A stretch of DNA of 23,426 nucleotides from CANHEE01 sp043777755 (GTDB lineage: Bacteria > Bacteroidota > Bacteroidia > Chitinophagales > Saprospiraceae). Where the stretch lies: assembly GCA_043777755.1 (NCBI GenBank), contig JAYWHK010000203.1:1-23426 (forward strand), written 5' to 3'. Shown piece by piece: positions 1 through 6,216 of this stretch (its first letter is position 1; each line of letters begins with the position of its first letter). Both the position numbers and the translations under genes were made by a program. A model generated the notes under the pieces. That model made no database searches. It saw only the letters and a list, made by a program, of their open reading frames with translations, and had not been told where the DNA came from.

Positions 1-54
1 GTTCAACTAAAAGTTAACAACCAATGGGAGAAATTTTGGAACATGGCTGCTTGA
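1..54 (+). CDS. C-terminal fragment of a probable transposase
   Basis: Of the three forward frames only frame 1 stays open from base 1, and it ends with TGA at 52-54. It encodes 17 residues ending KVNNQWEKFWNMAA. The frame stops 10 bp inside the IS inverted repeat, where a transposase gene normally ends. The aromatic, basic C-terminus suits a transposase, but the fragment is too short to name a family. The call rests mainly on position within the IS end. Confidence 0.45.
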   Translation, partial: VQLKVNNQWEKFWNMAA

Positions 55-64
55 AATCAATCCA

Positions 65-94
65 TTTTCTATCACTTAATATTTTACAGTAAGA
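65..94. repeat. IS terminal inverted repeat, right copy
   Basis: This 30-bp sequence is the exact reverse complement of 23332-23361. Its outer end reads CAGTAAGA. Identity stops at both edges: inside, GAAAA is followed by TGGATT here and by AAGCAT at the other end; outside, the first base differs. That sharp boundary is what IS terminal repeats look like. The target-site duplication cannot be read because each copy shows only one flank. Confidence 0.75.
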
Positions 95-113
95 AAAAAT
101 TAATGAAAATAAA

Positions 114-141
114 AAAAGGACTGCGATTTGGCAGTCCTTTT
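114..141 (-). terminator. Rho-independent terminator of kup
   Basis: An 11-bp perfect stem (AAAAGGACTGC / GCAGTCCTTTT) encloses a 6-nt loop. Read on the minus strand it is followed by a run of seven T. It begins 7 bp after the kup stop codon, so it ends the kup transcript and separates it from the IS end at 1-94. Confidence 0.85.
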
Positions 142-147
142 CATTAT

Positions 148-2136
148 TTATTTTTCTTTCAAACCAATCCTATTCAGTTTGAAATCTTGTTGTTCTTGTA
201 CTCGAATTGGATATTTTTCAACAACCAAGTTTTCAGTAGTCAAGTCATAGTTTTCAGCGGCATTGATGCTGATAGCGGTCAATAACTTGTAAATGCGAAC
301 AGTCATTTTGTCAAGGAAAGAAAGCGCATCGTCAAAAGCCAATACTTTGTCTATGACTATGAACAAAAATGCTGGTCTTACATTGTGTTTTAGCAAACTT
401 GGATGTGGATTGTTCAACGAAATCTCACCTTTACTTGCCAATTCATCAACGACTTGACGAAACATTACATTAATAGAAGGATGAACACGATAACCTAAGT
501 AAAAATCAATACGATACAATTTTTCTTCTATCAAATGATGTACTTTATAGTTTTGCGTATAAGGTTCGTCGCCTACGTGGATATTTACAAACCAATATGT
601 TTTCGCTCGTTTTGGATGTTTGAAAACCATAGAGTTCAAAACAGATTCTTCTATTTCGTCACTGCGGTTTGCCTGTACCATATATACGATGTGAGGAGCG
701 TATTCAGGAATGGATTCATCGTTGCTAAGGTCTTCTATCAGCTGATGATGAGGTGCAATTTTTAAGTATTTTATTGCTTTGCTACGGATGCGAGAGGCTC
801 TGTAATGAGCATACATAATAATGAAAAAAGCAATAGTCATCAATAGAGAAACCCAAGCTCCGTGTGCTAATTTTAACAAATTAGCGTACATAAAACCAAA
901 TTCAACCATGATAAAAATAAAACCAACGCCAGCTACCAAGCCCAAACTCTTATGTTTTAAACGATGCCAATAAACCAACATAAGGACAGTCGTGGAAAGC
1001 ATTGCAATCGTAATTGCCAGACCATAAGCGTGTTCCATTTTACTGGATTCTTGGAAATACAGTACTACGCCCAAACAGCCAAAAAATAACATCCAATTGA
1101 TAGAAGGGATATACAACTGAGAACGCTGTTCGGTAGGGTATTGAATGTCCAAACGATACCATACTTTAAGTTTTACAGCTTCATTAATCAATGAAAATGA
1201 ACCAGTTATCAAGGCTTGACTGGCAATAACGGTCGCCATTGTTGCAATAATTATTGCTGGAATCATAAACCAACTGGGCACTATTTCATAAAAAGGGATT
1301 CGGCTACCGAGCAATACAGGTGCGCCATTTGCACCTTCTCTTTGAATCAACTCTAACAACCAAGCTCCTTGTCCCATATAATTGCATAGCAATGCTGTAA
1401 TTACAAAAAACCATGAAGCTCGTATGTTTTCCTTGCCGCAATGTCCCAAATCTGAGTAAAGTGCTTCTGCACCAGTCACGCAAAGGAAAACTGCACCAAT
1501 CAAAATCAAGGCTTGGGGATAATGCATAATCAAATCTATAGCATACGTTGGGCTTATTGCCATTAATATTTCTGGATGATTAACGATTTGCGAAACACCA
1601 AGTATAGTGAGCATTGAAAACCAAATTACGGTCAAAGGGCCAAATGTTTTTCCTACAACGTCCGTTCCAAATTGTTGAAAAGAAAAAAGGGCAAATAATA
1701 TAATTGCTACAATAATTAGAATATACTCATGATGTAAATTAGGATTTATTTTGGTCAAACCTTCCACTGCTGAGGTCAAAGAAATGGCTGGTGTAATGAT
1801 TCCATCTGCCAAAAGTGCAGAACAACCCGCCATTGCGACATAAATCATCCATTTTGGGCTTACTCGCCTAACCAAACCAAAAAGCGCAAAAATCCCTCCT
1901 TCTCCATTGTTGTCTGCCGTAAGTGCCAATATGATGTATTTGAAAAAAGCCTGTAGAAACAAAGTCCAAACAACACAAGAAAGTCCACCATAGATGATTT
2001 GTTCGGTAATTGGATTTTTGTCAATAATGGCACGCATCACATACAGTGGTGACGTTCCAATGTCACCATATACAATTCCCAAGGTGATAATTACGCCCCA
2101 AAAACTCAATCCTTGCTTACCTGAATGATTACTCAT
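148..2136 (-). CDS. kup: Low-affinity K+ uptake transporter, Kup/HAK/KT family
   Basis: This inner-membrane protein probably imports K+ by K+/H+ symport. The 662-aa length matches the family (about 620-680). The N-terminus carries the Kup signature ITLGIVYGDIGTSPLYV, followed by many hydrophobic helices over roughly the first 430 residues and a hydrophilic cytoplasmic C-terminal domain, the family architecture. I chose ATG at 2136. The frame also stays open to a TTG at 2169, but that TTG lies inside a perfect Bacteroidota -7 box (2167-2174), so transcription should begin downstream of it. The gene is monocistronic: it is divergent from the J-domain gene and has its own terminator at 114-141. 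Nothing in the sequence looks damaged. Confidence 0.93.
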   Translation of the reverse strand: MSNHSGKQGLSFWGVIITLGIVYGDIGTSPLYVMRAIIDKNPITEQIIYGGLSCVVWTLFLQAFFKYIILALTADNNGEGGIFALFGLVRRVSPKWMIYVAMAGCSALLADGIITPAISLTSAVEGLTKINPNLHHEYILIIVAIILFALFSFQQFGTDVVGKTFGPLTVIWFSMLTILGVSQIVNHPEILMAISPTYAIDLIMHYPQALILIGAVFLCVTGAEALYSDLGHCGKENIRASWFFVITALLCNYMGQGAWLLELIQREGANGAPVLLGSRIPFYEIVPSWFMIPAIIIATMATVIASQALITGSFSLINEAVKLKVWYRLDIQYPTEQRSQLYIPSINWMLFFGCLGVVLYFQESSKMEHAYGLAITIAMLSTTVLMLVYWHRLKHKSLGLVAGVGFIFIMVEFGFMYANLLKLAHGAWVSLLMTIAFFIIMYAHYRASRIRSKAIKYLKIAPHHQLIEDLSNDESIPEYAPHIVYMVQANRSDEIEESVLNSMVFKHPKRAKTYWFVNIHVGDEPYTQNYKVHHLIEEKLYRIDFYLGYRVHPSINVMFRQVVDELASKGEISLNNPHPSLLKHNVRPAFLFIVIDKVLAFDDALSFLDKMTVRIYKLLTAISINAAENYDLTTENLVVEKYPIRVQEQQDFKLNRIGLKEK

Positions 2137-2166
2137 AAAATTTATATCTTTTAGTGAAATAAAATG

Positions 2167-2174
2167 CAAATGTA
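2167..2174 (-). promoter_or_regulatory. -7 promoter box for kup (TACATTTG)
   Basis: The minus strand reads TACATTTG, a perfect match to the Bacteroidota sigma-A -7 consensus TAnnTTTG, 30 bp upstream of the kup ATG. No clear -33 TTTG is seen at 19-20 nt. It overlaps the alternative TTG start and so decides the gene start. It forms part of an inverted repeat with the promoter of the divergent gene. Confidence 0.7.
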
Positions 2175-2269
2175 GTACTTCCTCAATAAAAAAATACTTT
2201 GCTGTATTTTTTTTATTGAAAAAAAATATAAAAAAATTATCGTTTTTTTTAATTGGCTTAAAAATACAC

Positions 2270-2277
2270 TACATTTG
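2270..2277 (+). promoter_or_regulatory. -7 promoter box for the J-domain gene (TACATTTG)
   Basis: This is a perfect TAnnTTTG match 29 bp upstream of the ATG at 2307. A T-tract lies where the -33 element would be, and a TTG is present at 2253-2255 but only 14 nt away. It probably also serves prfB, because no separate -7 box is seen in front of prfB. Confidence 0.65.
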
Positions 2278-2306
2278 CATCATTTTTCATCGTAAACATA
2301 TTAATC

Positions 2307-3404
2307 ATGCAGGCAAACAAGCTAACGATTAGCGCAAATCAGGAGAAATCACTCTCCAAATCACAAGCCAAATTCAATAAATTAGTAGCTGAAATTGAGA
2401 AGCTAAAAGTCAAAAAAGTAACCTTAGAGCAACAAATCAAAGAAGTTGAAATTACCGTTCACAAAAAAGTAGTACCTCTTCTTTTTGAATCAAAAGAAGT
2501 AACTTTTACAATGTTGAAAAATGTTGATTTTGCTTTTGAAAGTTTCAAACTTGCGAAAGGAGAGCAAGAAGCCATTTCTCGTTTTATCGTTACGACCATC
2601 AAAGATATGTCAAGTATGCTCAATCAAATGGGCGAAGATGTAACAGAAATGGATATACTCCTTGCCAAACACAAAAATTTGCTCGGTGACGACGACGACG
2701 ATCTTAGTACAGAAGATATGCTTGGCGAAGTATTCAAAAATATGTTTGGCTTCGATATTGACATGGAAAAAATAAAAAATGGCGACGAAGATTATATTTC
2801 TGAAAAACAAAGAGAATTTTCAGGTCAAAAAGAGCGTAAAAAATCGAAAAAACAGCTTGCAGCTGAAGAAAAAGAGAAAGAAGCCGAGGACAAAATGAAA
2901 AAAGATACCCGTACTATTTATACGCAATTGGCAAAACAATTGCACCCTGATACGGAACAAGATGAAACAAAACGAGATGCAAAGACAGAGTTGATGAAGC
3001 GTGTTACAAACGCATATAGCAACAATGACCTTTATGAATTGTTGCAAATTCAGATGGAAGTAGATCAGTTAGACGCTGATTCGCTCTCTGGTGCTTCGGA
3101 CGATACCATGGAAAGCTATATCAAAGTTTTACAAAAACAAGTGAACGAAATCCGTCAAGAAATAGAGTATAAAGTAAAAAGTCACCCTATTTATCAGCAG
3201 TTTTTTGATGATTTCAAGGAGCGTTTTGTAGAATCAAGGATTAGAAAACAAGTAAAAGAGCTTAAAGATGGAATGAAACAACTTTCAGAAATGAACCGTG
3301 CTGCTAACGACAAACATAGTTTTAAAGCATTTGCAAAAGAACTAAAAGCGGAGTACAAAGCCATGGACAGCGATCCATTTGCTAGCTTTTTTGACTTTTT
3401 TTAG
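2307..3404 (+). CDS. J-domain (DnaJ-like) coiled-coil protein
   Basis: This is a 365-aa cytoplasmic protein. Residues about 13-52 form a Lys/Glu-rich coiled coil (EIEKLKVKKVTLEQQIKEVE). An acidic patch (GDDDDD) follows near residue 128, then a highly charged Lys/Glu linker. A J-domain-like segment contains YTQLAKQLHPD with the HPD tripeptide at residues 213-215, followed by a helix ending AYSNNDLYELLQIQ. The HPD loop is what J-proteins use to stimulate the ATPase of DnaK/Hsp70, so an Hsp70 co-chaperone role is inferred. There is no Gly/Phe-rich region or zinc finger, so it is not canonical DnaJ, and its client is unknown. The gene lies 74 bp upstream of prfB in the same direction and is probably cotranscribed with it. 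Confidence 0.75.
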   Translation: MQANKLTISANQEKSLSKSQAKFNKLVAEIEKLKVKKVTLEQQIKEVEITVHKKVVPLLFESKEVTFTMLKNVDFAFESFKLAKGEQEAISRFIVTTIKDMSSMLNQMGEDVTEMDILLAKHKNLLGDDDDDLSTEDMLGEVFKNMFGFDIDMEKIKNGDEDYISEKQREFSGQKERKKSKKQLAAEEKEKEAEDKMKKDTRTIYTQLAKQLHPDTEQDETKRDAKTELMKRVTNAYSNNDLYELLQIQMEVDQLDADSLSGASDDTMESYIKVLQKQVNEIRQEIEYKVKSHPIYQQFFDDFKERFVESRIRKQVKELKDGMKQLSEMNRAANDKHSFKAFAKELKAEYKAMDSDPFASFFDFF

Positions 3405-3437
3405 TAAAATTTTAGCCAAAATATAATCATTTTAACC

Positions 3438-3461
3438 GCAATTTTTTATTGAAAAAATTGC
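3438..3461. other. Hairpin between the J-domain gene and prfB
   Basis: A 10-bp perfect stem (GCAATTTTTT / AAAAAATTGC) has a 4-nt loop and ends 17 nt before the prfB ATG. No T-run follows on the plus strand, so it is not a standard terminator. It could protect an RNA end, attenuate, or be chance in AT-rich DNA. Confidence 0.4.
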
Positions 3462-3478
3462 ACAAACAATACTCAGTT

Positions 3479-4577
3479 ATGACTATTGAACAGCTTAAAA
3501 ACCAAAAAGAAAGGTTGGCTTCGTTACGGAGGTATCTTTGACATCGATAACCGACTTGCCGATATTGAAGATAAAGAACAACTGACACTTGACCCTACTT
3601 TTTGGAACGTACCGAAGGACGCAGAGGCTGTCCTTCGAACTATAAAAACCAATAAAAAATGGTGCGAAGGTTTTTTAAATACACAAGCCATTTGCGACGA
3701 CCTCGAAGTGCTTTTTGAATTTCAGAAAGAAGGCGAAGCAACAGAAGAAGACGTTGAAAATCAACACGTTATGCTTGTTGATGCTGTTGAAGATTTGGAG
3801 TTTCGCTCCACACTCAATCGTCCCGAAGACGAGTTGGGTTGCACGTTGGAAATCAATGCAGGAGCAGGAGGAACAGAGAGTTGCGACTGGTCAGCGATGT
3901 TGCTCCGAATGTATCAAATGTGGGCGAAGAAAAGCGGCTTCAAAATGCGTGAAATCCATGTTCAGCAAGGTGATGTTGCTGGAATTCAGACTGCGGAAAT
4001 CGAAATCACAGGAGATTTTGTCTATGGAATGTTGAAAGGTGAAAATGGCGTTCATCGCCTTGTTCGTGTGAGTCCTTTCAATTCACAAGGCAAACGCATG
4101 ACCTCTTTTTCAAGTGTTTTTGTCCATCCTTTACTGGACGATAGAATCGAAATTGTCATCAATCCGTCTGATTTAGAATGGGATACTTACCGAGCGCAAG
4201 GTGCTGGTGGTCAGCACGTTAATAAAACTGAATCGGCTGTTCGTGTGACGCACGTGCCAACAGGTATTATTACTACTTGTCAAGAAGATCGTTCTCAAAT
4301 CAAAAATAGAGAACGGGCTTTGTCAAAGCTAAAAGCATTGTTGTACGAAGCTGAAATCGAAAAGCAAAACGCAGAACGGGACAAAATCGAGTCTGGAAAA
4401 ACCCAAAACGAATGGGGTAGCCAAATCCGAAGCTATGTCCTTGACGATAGGAGAGTGAAAGACCACCGAACTGGTCACGTCAATAACAATACAGATGCCG
4501 TTTTAGATGGCAATTTGGATAGTTTCTTAAAGGCATTTTTGATGAATGCAACGGTAGAAGCAAGCTACGAGGAGTAA
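3479..4577 (+). CDS. prfB: Peptide chain release factor 2, with +1 programmed frameshift
   Basis: RF2 terminates translation at UGA and UAA. The downstream frame carries both hallmark motifs: the RF2 codon-recognition tripeptide SPF (in VRVSPFNSQ) and the catalytic GGQ loop (in GAGGQHVNKTE). Translation starts at ATG 3479 in another frame, runs 20 codons to CTT (3536-3538), meets in-frame TGA at 3539-3541, and must shift +1 to continue at GAC 3540. The joined protein (3479-3538 plus 3540-4577) is 365 aa, the same as E. coli RF2. An annotation starting at TTG 3486 in the downstream frame would give a wrong N-terminus; the true one begins MTIEQLKNQKERLASLRRYL. The shift makes expression autoregulatory: low RF2 gives slow termination at UGA and therefore more shifting. 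Confidence 0.96.
3528..3542 (+). promoter_or_regulatory. prfB +1 recoding site (GGAGG TAT CTT TGA C)
   Basis: The site holds the three established elements: an internal Shine-Dalgarno-like GGAGG (3528-3532), a 3-nt spacer TAT, and the slippery CTT followed by TGA C. The spacing is identical to that of E. coli prfB. The peptidyl-tRNA moves from CUU to UUU. It is notable here because Bacteroidota generally make little use of Shine-Dalgarno pairing for initiation. Confidence 0.93.
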
Positions 4578-4614
4578 AATTTGTAATTTTTTTATTGTAA
4601 GTGCGTGGACAAAA

Positions 4615-4687
4615 TAAACACATAGCAACATAGTACACATAGAACATTGATTTCCAATACTATGTGTACTATGTTGCTATGTGTTTA
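4615..4687. repeat. 28-bp perfect palindrome (ACATAG repeats), probable two-way terminator
   Basis: Arms 4615-4642 and 4660-4687 are perfect reverse complements with a 17-nt loop. Each arm contains the hexamer ACATAG three times. It lies between the convergent prfB and kdsB genes, so it can stop transcription from both sides. The right arm runs into kdsB and contains its stop codon and last residues. The regular internal repetition suggests an interspersed REP-like element rather than a purely local terminator. Confidence 0.8.
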
Positions 4688-5436
4688 AATTTTGTCTTAT
4701 TACTTAGCTCCAATTTTTTCAAATCTTCTGGTGTGTCAATGCCAACTGTTTCAAGTTCGGTGACGGAAACACCAATGGAAAATCCATTTTCTAACCAGCG
4801 CAATTGCTCCAAACTTTCCGATAATTCTAAAGTAGAAGGTGCTAAATTGGTGATTTTTTTTAAAGCAGAAAAGCGATAAGCATACATTCCAATATGTTTG
4901 TAAAAATCAGTTTTCGCCAGCCATTGATTTTTTTCAACGCCACGAACAAAAGGGATAGGGTGGCGGCTAAAATAAATGGCTTTTTGTGCAGTATTAAAAA
5001 TTACTTTTACGATGTTTGGATTGTCTAAGTAGTCAATATCAGTAATTTTTTTTGCCAATGTTCCGATATTTACAGATTCATTTTTTGACATAAAGTCCAG
5101 TAGATCATTGATTTGTGATGGATGAATGAATGGTTCATCGCCTTGTATATTAATGACCACATCGTCACTTTTTAAATCAAGTGAGCGAGCAACTTCGGCG
5201 CAACGGTCTGTCCCACTTTGGTGTTCAGCGGAAGTCATCATAACTTCGTAACTCAGGGTTTTTACATGATTGTATATTTGTTCATCGTCGGTAGCGACAA
5301 TGCAACGCTCAACTTTTTCAGCTGCCAAAACTTGTTCAACGACACGTTGAATCATTGTTTTCCCTTGAATCAAAACCAAAGGTTTTCCAGGGAAACGGGT
5401 AGAGGCATAACGGGCAGGAATAATTGCGATATTCAT
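4669..5436 (-). CDS. kdsB: 3-deoxy-manno-octulosonate cytidylyltransferase (CMP-Kdo synthetase)
   Basis: This enzyme activates Kdo: CTP + Kdo gives CMP-Kdo + PPi, the step before Kdo transfer to lipid A in the cytoplasm. At 255 aa it is close to the E. coli enzyme (248). Motifs seen are the nucleotide-binding IIPARYASTRFPGKPL (5-20), HQSGTDR (72-78), the metal-binding NIQGDEPFI (96-104), YFSRHPIPF, and the C-terminal ETVGIDTPEDL. ATG 5436 follows directly on the TAA of the upstream HTH gene (TAAATG), which implies translational coupling. The last few residues (KHIAT) and the TAG stop are encoded by one arm of the 4615-4687 palindrome, so the tail was probably rewritten when that repeat arrived. 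They lie beyond the conserved fold. Confidence 0.95.
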   Translation of the reverse strand: MNIAIIPARYASTRFPGKPLVLIQGKTMIQRVVEQVLAAEKVERCIVATDDEQIYNHVKTLSYEVMMTSAEHQSGTDRCAEVARSLDLKSDDVVINIQGDEPFIHPSQINDLLDFMSKNESVNIGTLAKKITDIDYLDNPNIVKVIFNTAQKAIYFSRHPIPFVRGVEKNQWLAKTDFYKHIGMYAYRFSALKKITNLAPSTLELSESLEQLRWLENGFSIGVSVTELETVGIDTPEDLKKLELSNKTKFKHIAT

Positions 5437-5862
5437 TTATGCTGTTTCTAAGTCATTCATTAAACTTTCCATGTCATTCATTTCTTCTAACAAAATATCA
5501 TGTAATACTTGAAATGCTTTTTGAATTAAACTGTATTTAGGATGATTTTCATTGTAGATTTCTTTTAGCTGAACCTTATAATGACTTGCTTCTTTTTCAT
5601 CTAATTTCATCAAATGAAAAATTGCTTTTCTAATTTCTAAGTCAGAAGAAGCACGTTTAGCAACAGCCTTGGCATACGCTTCGTTTTCAATATTTTCTGA
5701 TACTTCAATAAATTTTTGAGAACCAACAAAATGTTCTACACCTTCATAGCGGACAAATGTTGGTAAATCAATCGCTTTAAATTTTCCTTTCCGAATATAA
5801 TTATAAACAAATTGAGATGAAACACCTCGTTGATTGCAATAATCTTTGATTGTAATAAGCAT
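5437..5862 (-). CDS. Small HTH-domain protein of unknown function
   Basis: This is a 141-aa protein. Residues about 1-50 resemble an excisionase/MerR-type winged helix-turn-helix (ITIKDYCNQRGVSSQFVYNYIRKGKF, then a hydrophobic turn and a short helix), which would bind DNA. The remaining 90 residues are predicted helical and very acidic toward the end (LLEEMNDMESLMNDLE). It is the middle gene of a tight minus-strand operon: 3 nt after the 54-aa coiled-coil gene and 0 nt before kdsB. I do not recognise the family beyond the HTH. Regulation of kdsB or of its own promoter is possible but unproved. It may equally be an old mobile-element regulator fixed next to kdsB. Confidence 0.7.
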   Translation of the reverse strand: MLITIKDYCNQRGVSSQFVYNYIRKGKFKAIDLPTFVRYEGVEHFVGSQKFIEVSENIENEAYAKAVAKRASSDLEIRKAIFHLMKLDEKEASHYKVQLKEIYNENHPKYSLIQKAFQVLHDILLEEMNDMESLMNDLETA

Positions 5863-5865
5863 ATT

Positions 5866-6030
5866 TTAATTATTTTTCTCGTTTTTTAATTTAGTTATTT
5901 TTTTTCGGATTTCGTTAATCCAATCTAAGACCATATCAGCTTCTTCGCTATTTTCAGCCAGGCGGCGAAAATTTTGTTGTAGCCGTTTGAGTTGCCTCTC
6001 AAGCATCTCAATTTTTTGTTCTCTCTCCAT
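5866..6030 (-). CDS. 54-aa coiled-coil protein (short ORF)
   Basis: This short open frame runs from ATG 6030 to TAA 5866-5868. The product starts MEREQKIEMLERQLKRLQQN and ends KKITKLKNEKNN. It is almost entirely charged amphipathic helix with a heptad-like Leu/Met/Ile pattern, so a small coiled coil is likely. Support for it being real: a perfect -7 box (6065-6072) with TTG -33 lies just upstream, the next gene starts 3 nt after its stop, and there is no other candidate for the first gene of this operon. It may partner the HTH protein. No family is recognised. Confidence 0.65.
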   Translation of the reverse strand: MEREQKIEMLERQLKRLQQNFRRLAENSEEADMVLDWINEIRKKITKLKNEKNN

Positions 6031-6064
6031 AAGTAAGTGTTTTGTTTGATACCTTTTGATACTA

Positions 6065-6094
6065 CAAAGATATAAAAAAAATAAGAGTTGTCAA
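6065..6094 (-). promoter_or_regulatory. Promoter of the coiled-coil/HTH/kdsB operon
   Basis: The minus strand reads TTG (6094-6092), a 19-nt spacer, then TATCTTTG (6072-6065), a perfect -7 box with correctly placed -33 core. The ATG of the first gene is 34 bp downstream. The -33 core lies in the loop of the hairpin at 6083-6107. Confidence 0.75.
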
Positions 6095-6107
6095 TCATTC
6101 AACTCTT
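6083..6107. other. Inverted repeat between divergent promoters
   Basis: AAGAGTTG (6083-6090) and CAACTCTT (6100-6107) form an 8-bp stem with a 9-nt loop. On the plus strand six more T follow, so it could act as a terminator for antisense read-through toward gpmI. It overlaps the -33 region of the minus-strand operon, so an operator is the other reading. The sequence does not decide between them. Confidence 0.45.
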
Positions 6108-6157
6108 TTTTTTGTAAAAATTAAAAAAATCTTAGTCGTATTTTTATGAAAAAAAAG

Positions 6158-6165
6158 TAATTTTG
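6158..6165 (+). promoter_or_regulatory. -7 promoter box for gpmI (TAATTTTG)
   Basis: This is a perfect TAnnTTTG match 51 bp upstream of the gpmI ATG, giving a leader of roughly 45 nt. No good -33 TTTG is seen at 19-20 nt. Confidence 0.6.
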
Positions 6166-6216
6166 CAGATTATTTGTGTTTGGTGACGCTTCGTTTGCCA
6201 AAAATTATTATTTATT

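Larger units (their letters stand above)
1..94 (+). mobile_element. Right end of an insertion sequence (partial)
   Basis: This is the right-hand terminus of an IS whose body lies left of the window. It ends in a 30-bp sequence (65-94) whose exact reverse complement occurs at 23332-23361. The interior bases next to the two repeats differ, as expected for the left and right ends of one element. A short open frame that looks like a transposase C-terminus ends 10 bp before the inverted repeat. Both IS ends lie in the same orientation. The IS family cannot be assigned from so little sequence. Element identity is inferred from the paired termini and from the interrupted receptor gene at the other end. 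Confidence 0.7.
2164..2280. repeat. Mirror-image divergent promoters in a 13-bp inverted repeat
   Basis: ATGCAAATGTAGT (2164-2176) and ACTACATTTGCAT (2268-2280) are perfect reverse complements. Each contains a complete TACATTTG -7 box, facing outward to kup and to the J-domain gene respectively. Between them lie about 90 bp that are strongly A/T-rich. The shared bases beyond the -7 consensus (AC before, CAT after) exceed what promoter function requires, so a shared regulator site is possible but not shown. Confidence 0.6.

Noticed and set aside
3486..3540. TTG 3486 as the start of prfB
   Set aside because: The resulting N-terminus does not look like RF2, whereas ATG 3479 with the +1 shift at CTT TGA C gives a correct N-terminus and a 365-aa length.
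3539..3541. TGA in prfB as an inactivating mutation or sequencing error
   Set aside because: The GGAGG-TAT-CTT-TGA-C context is the known autoregulatory frameshift site.
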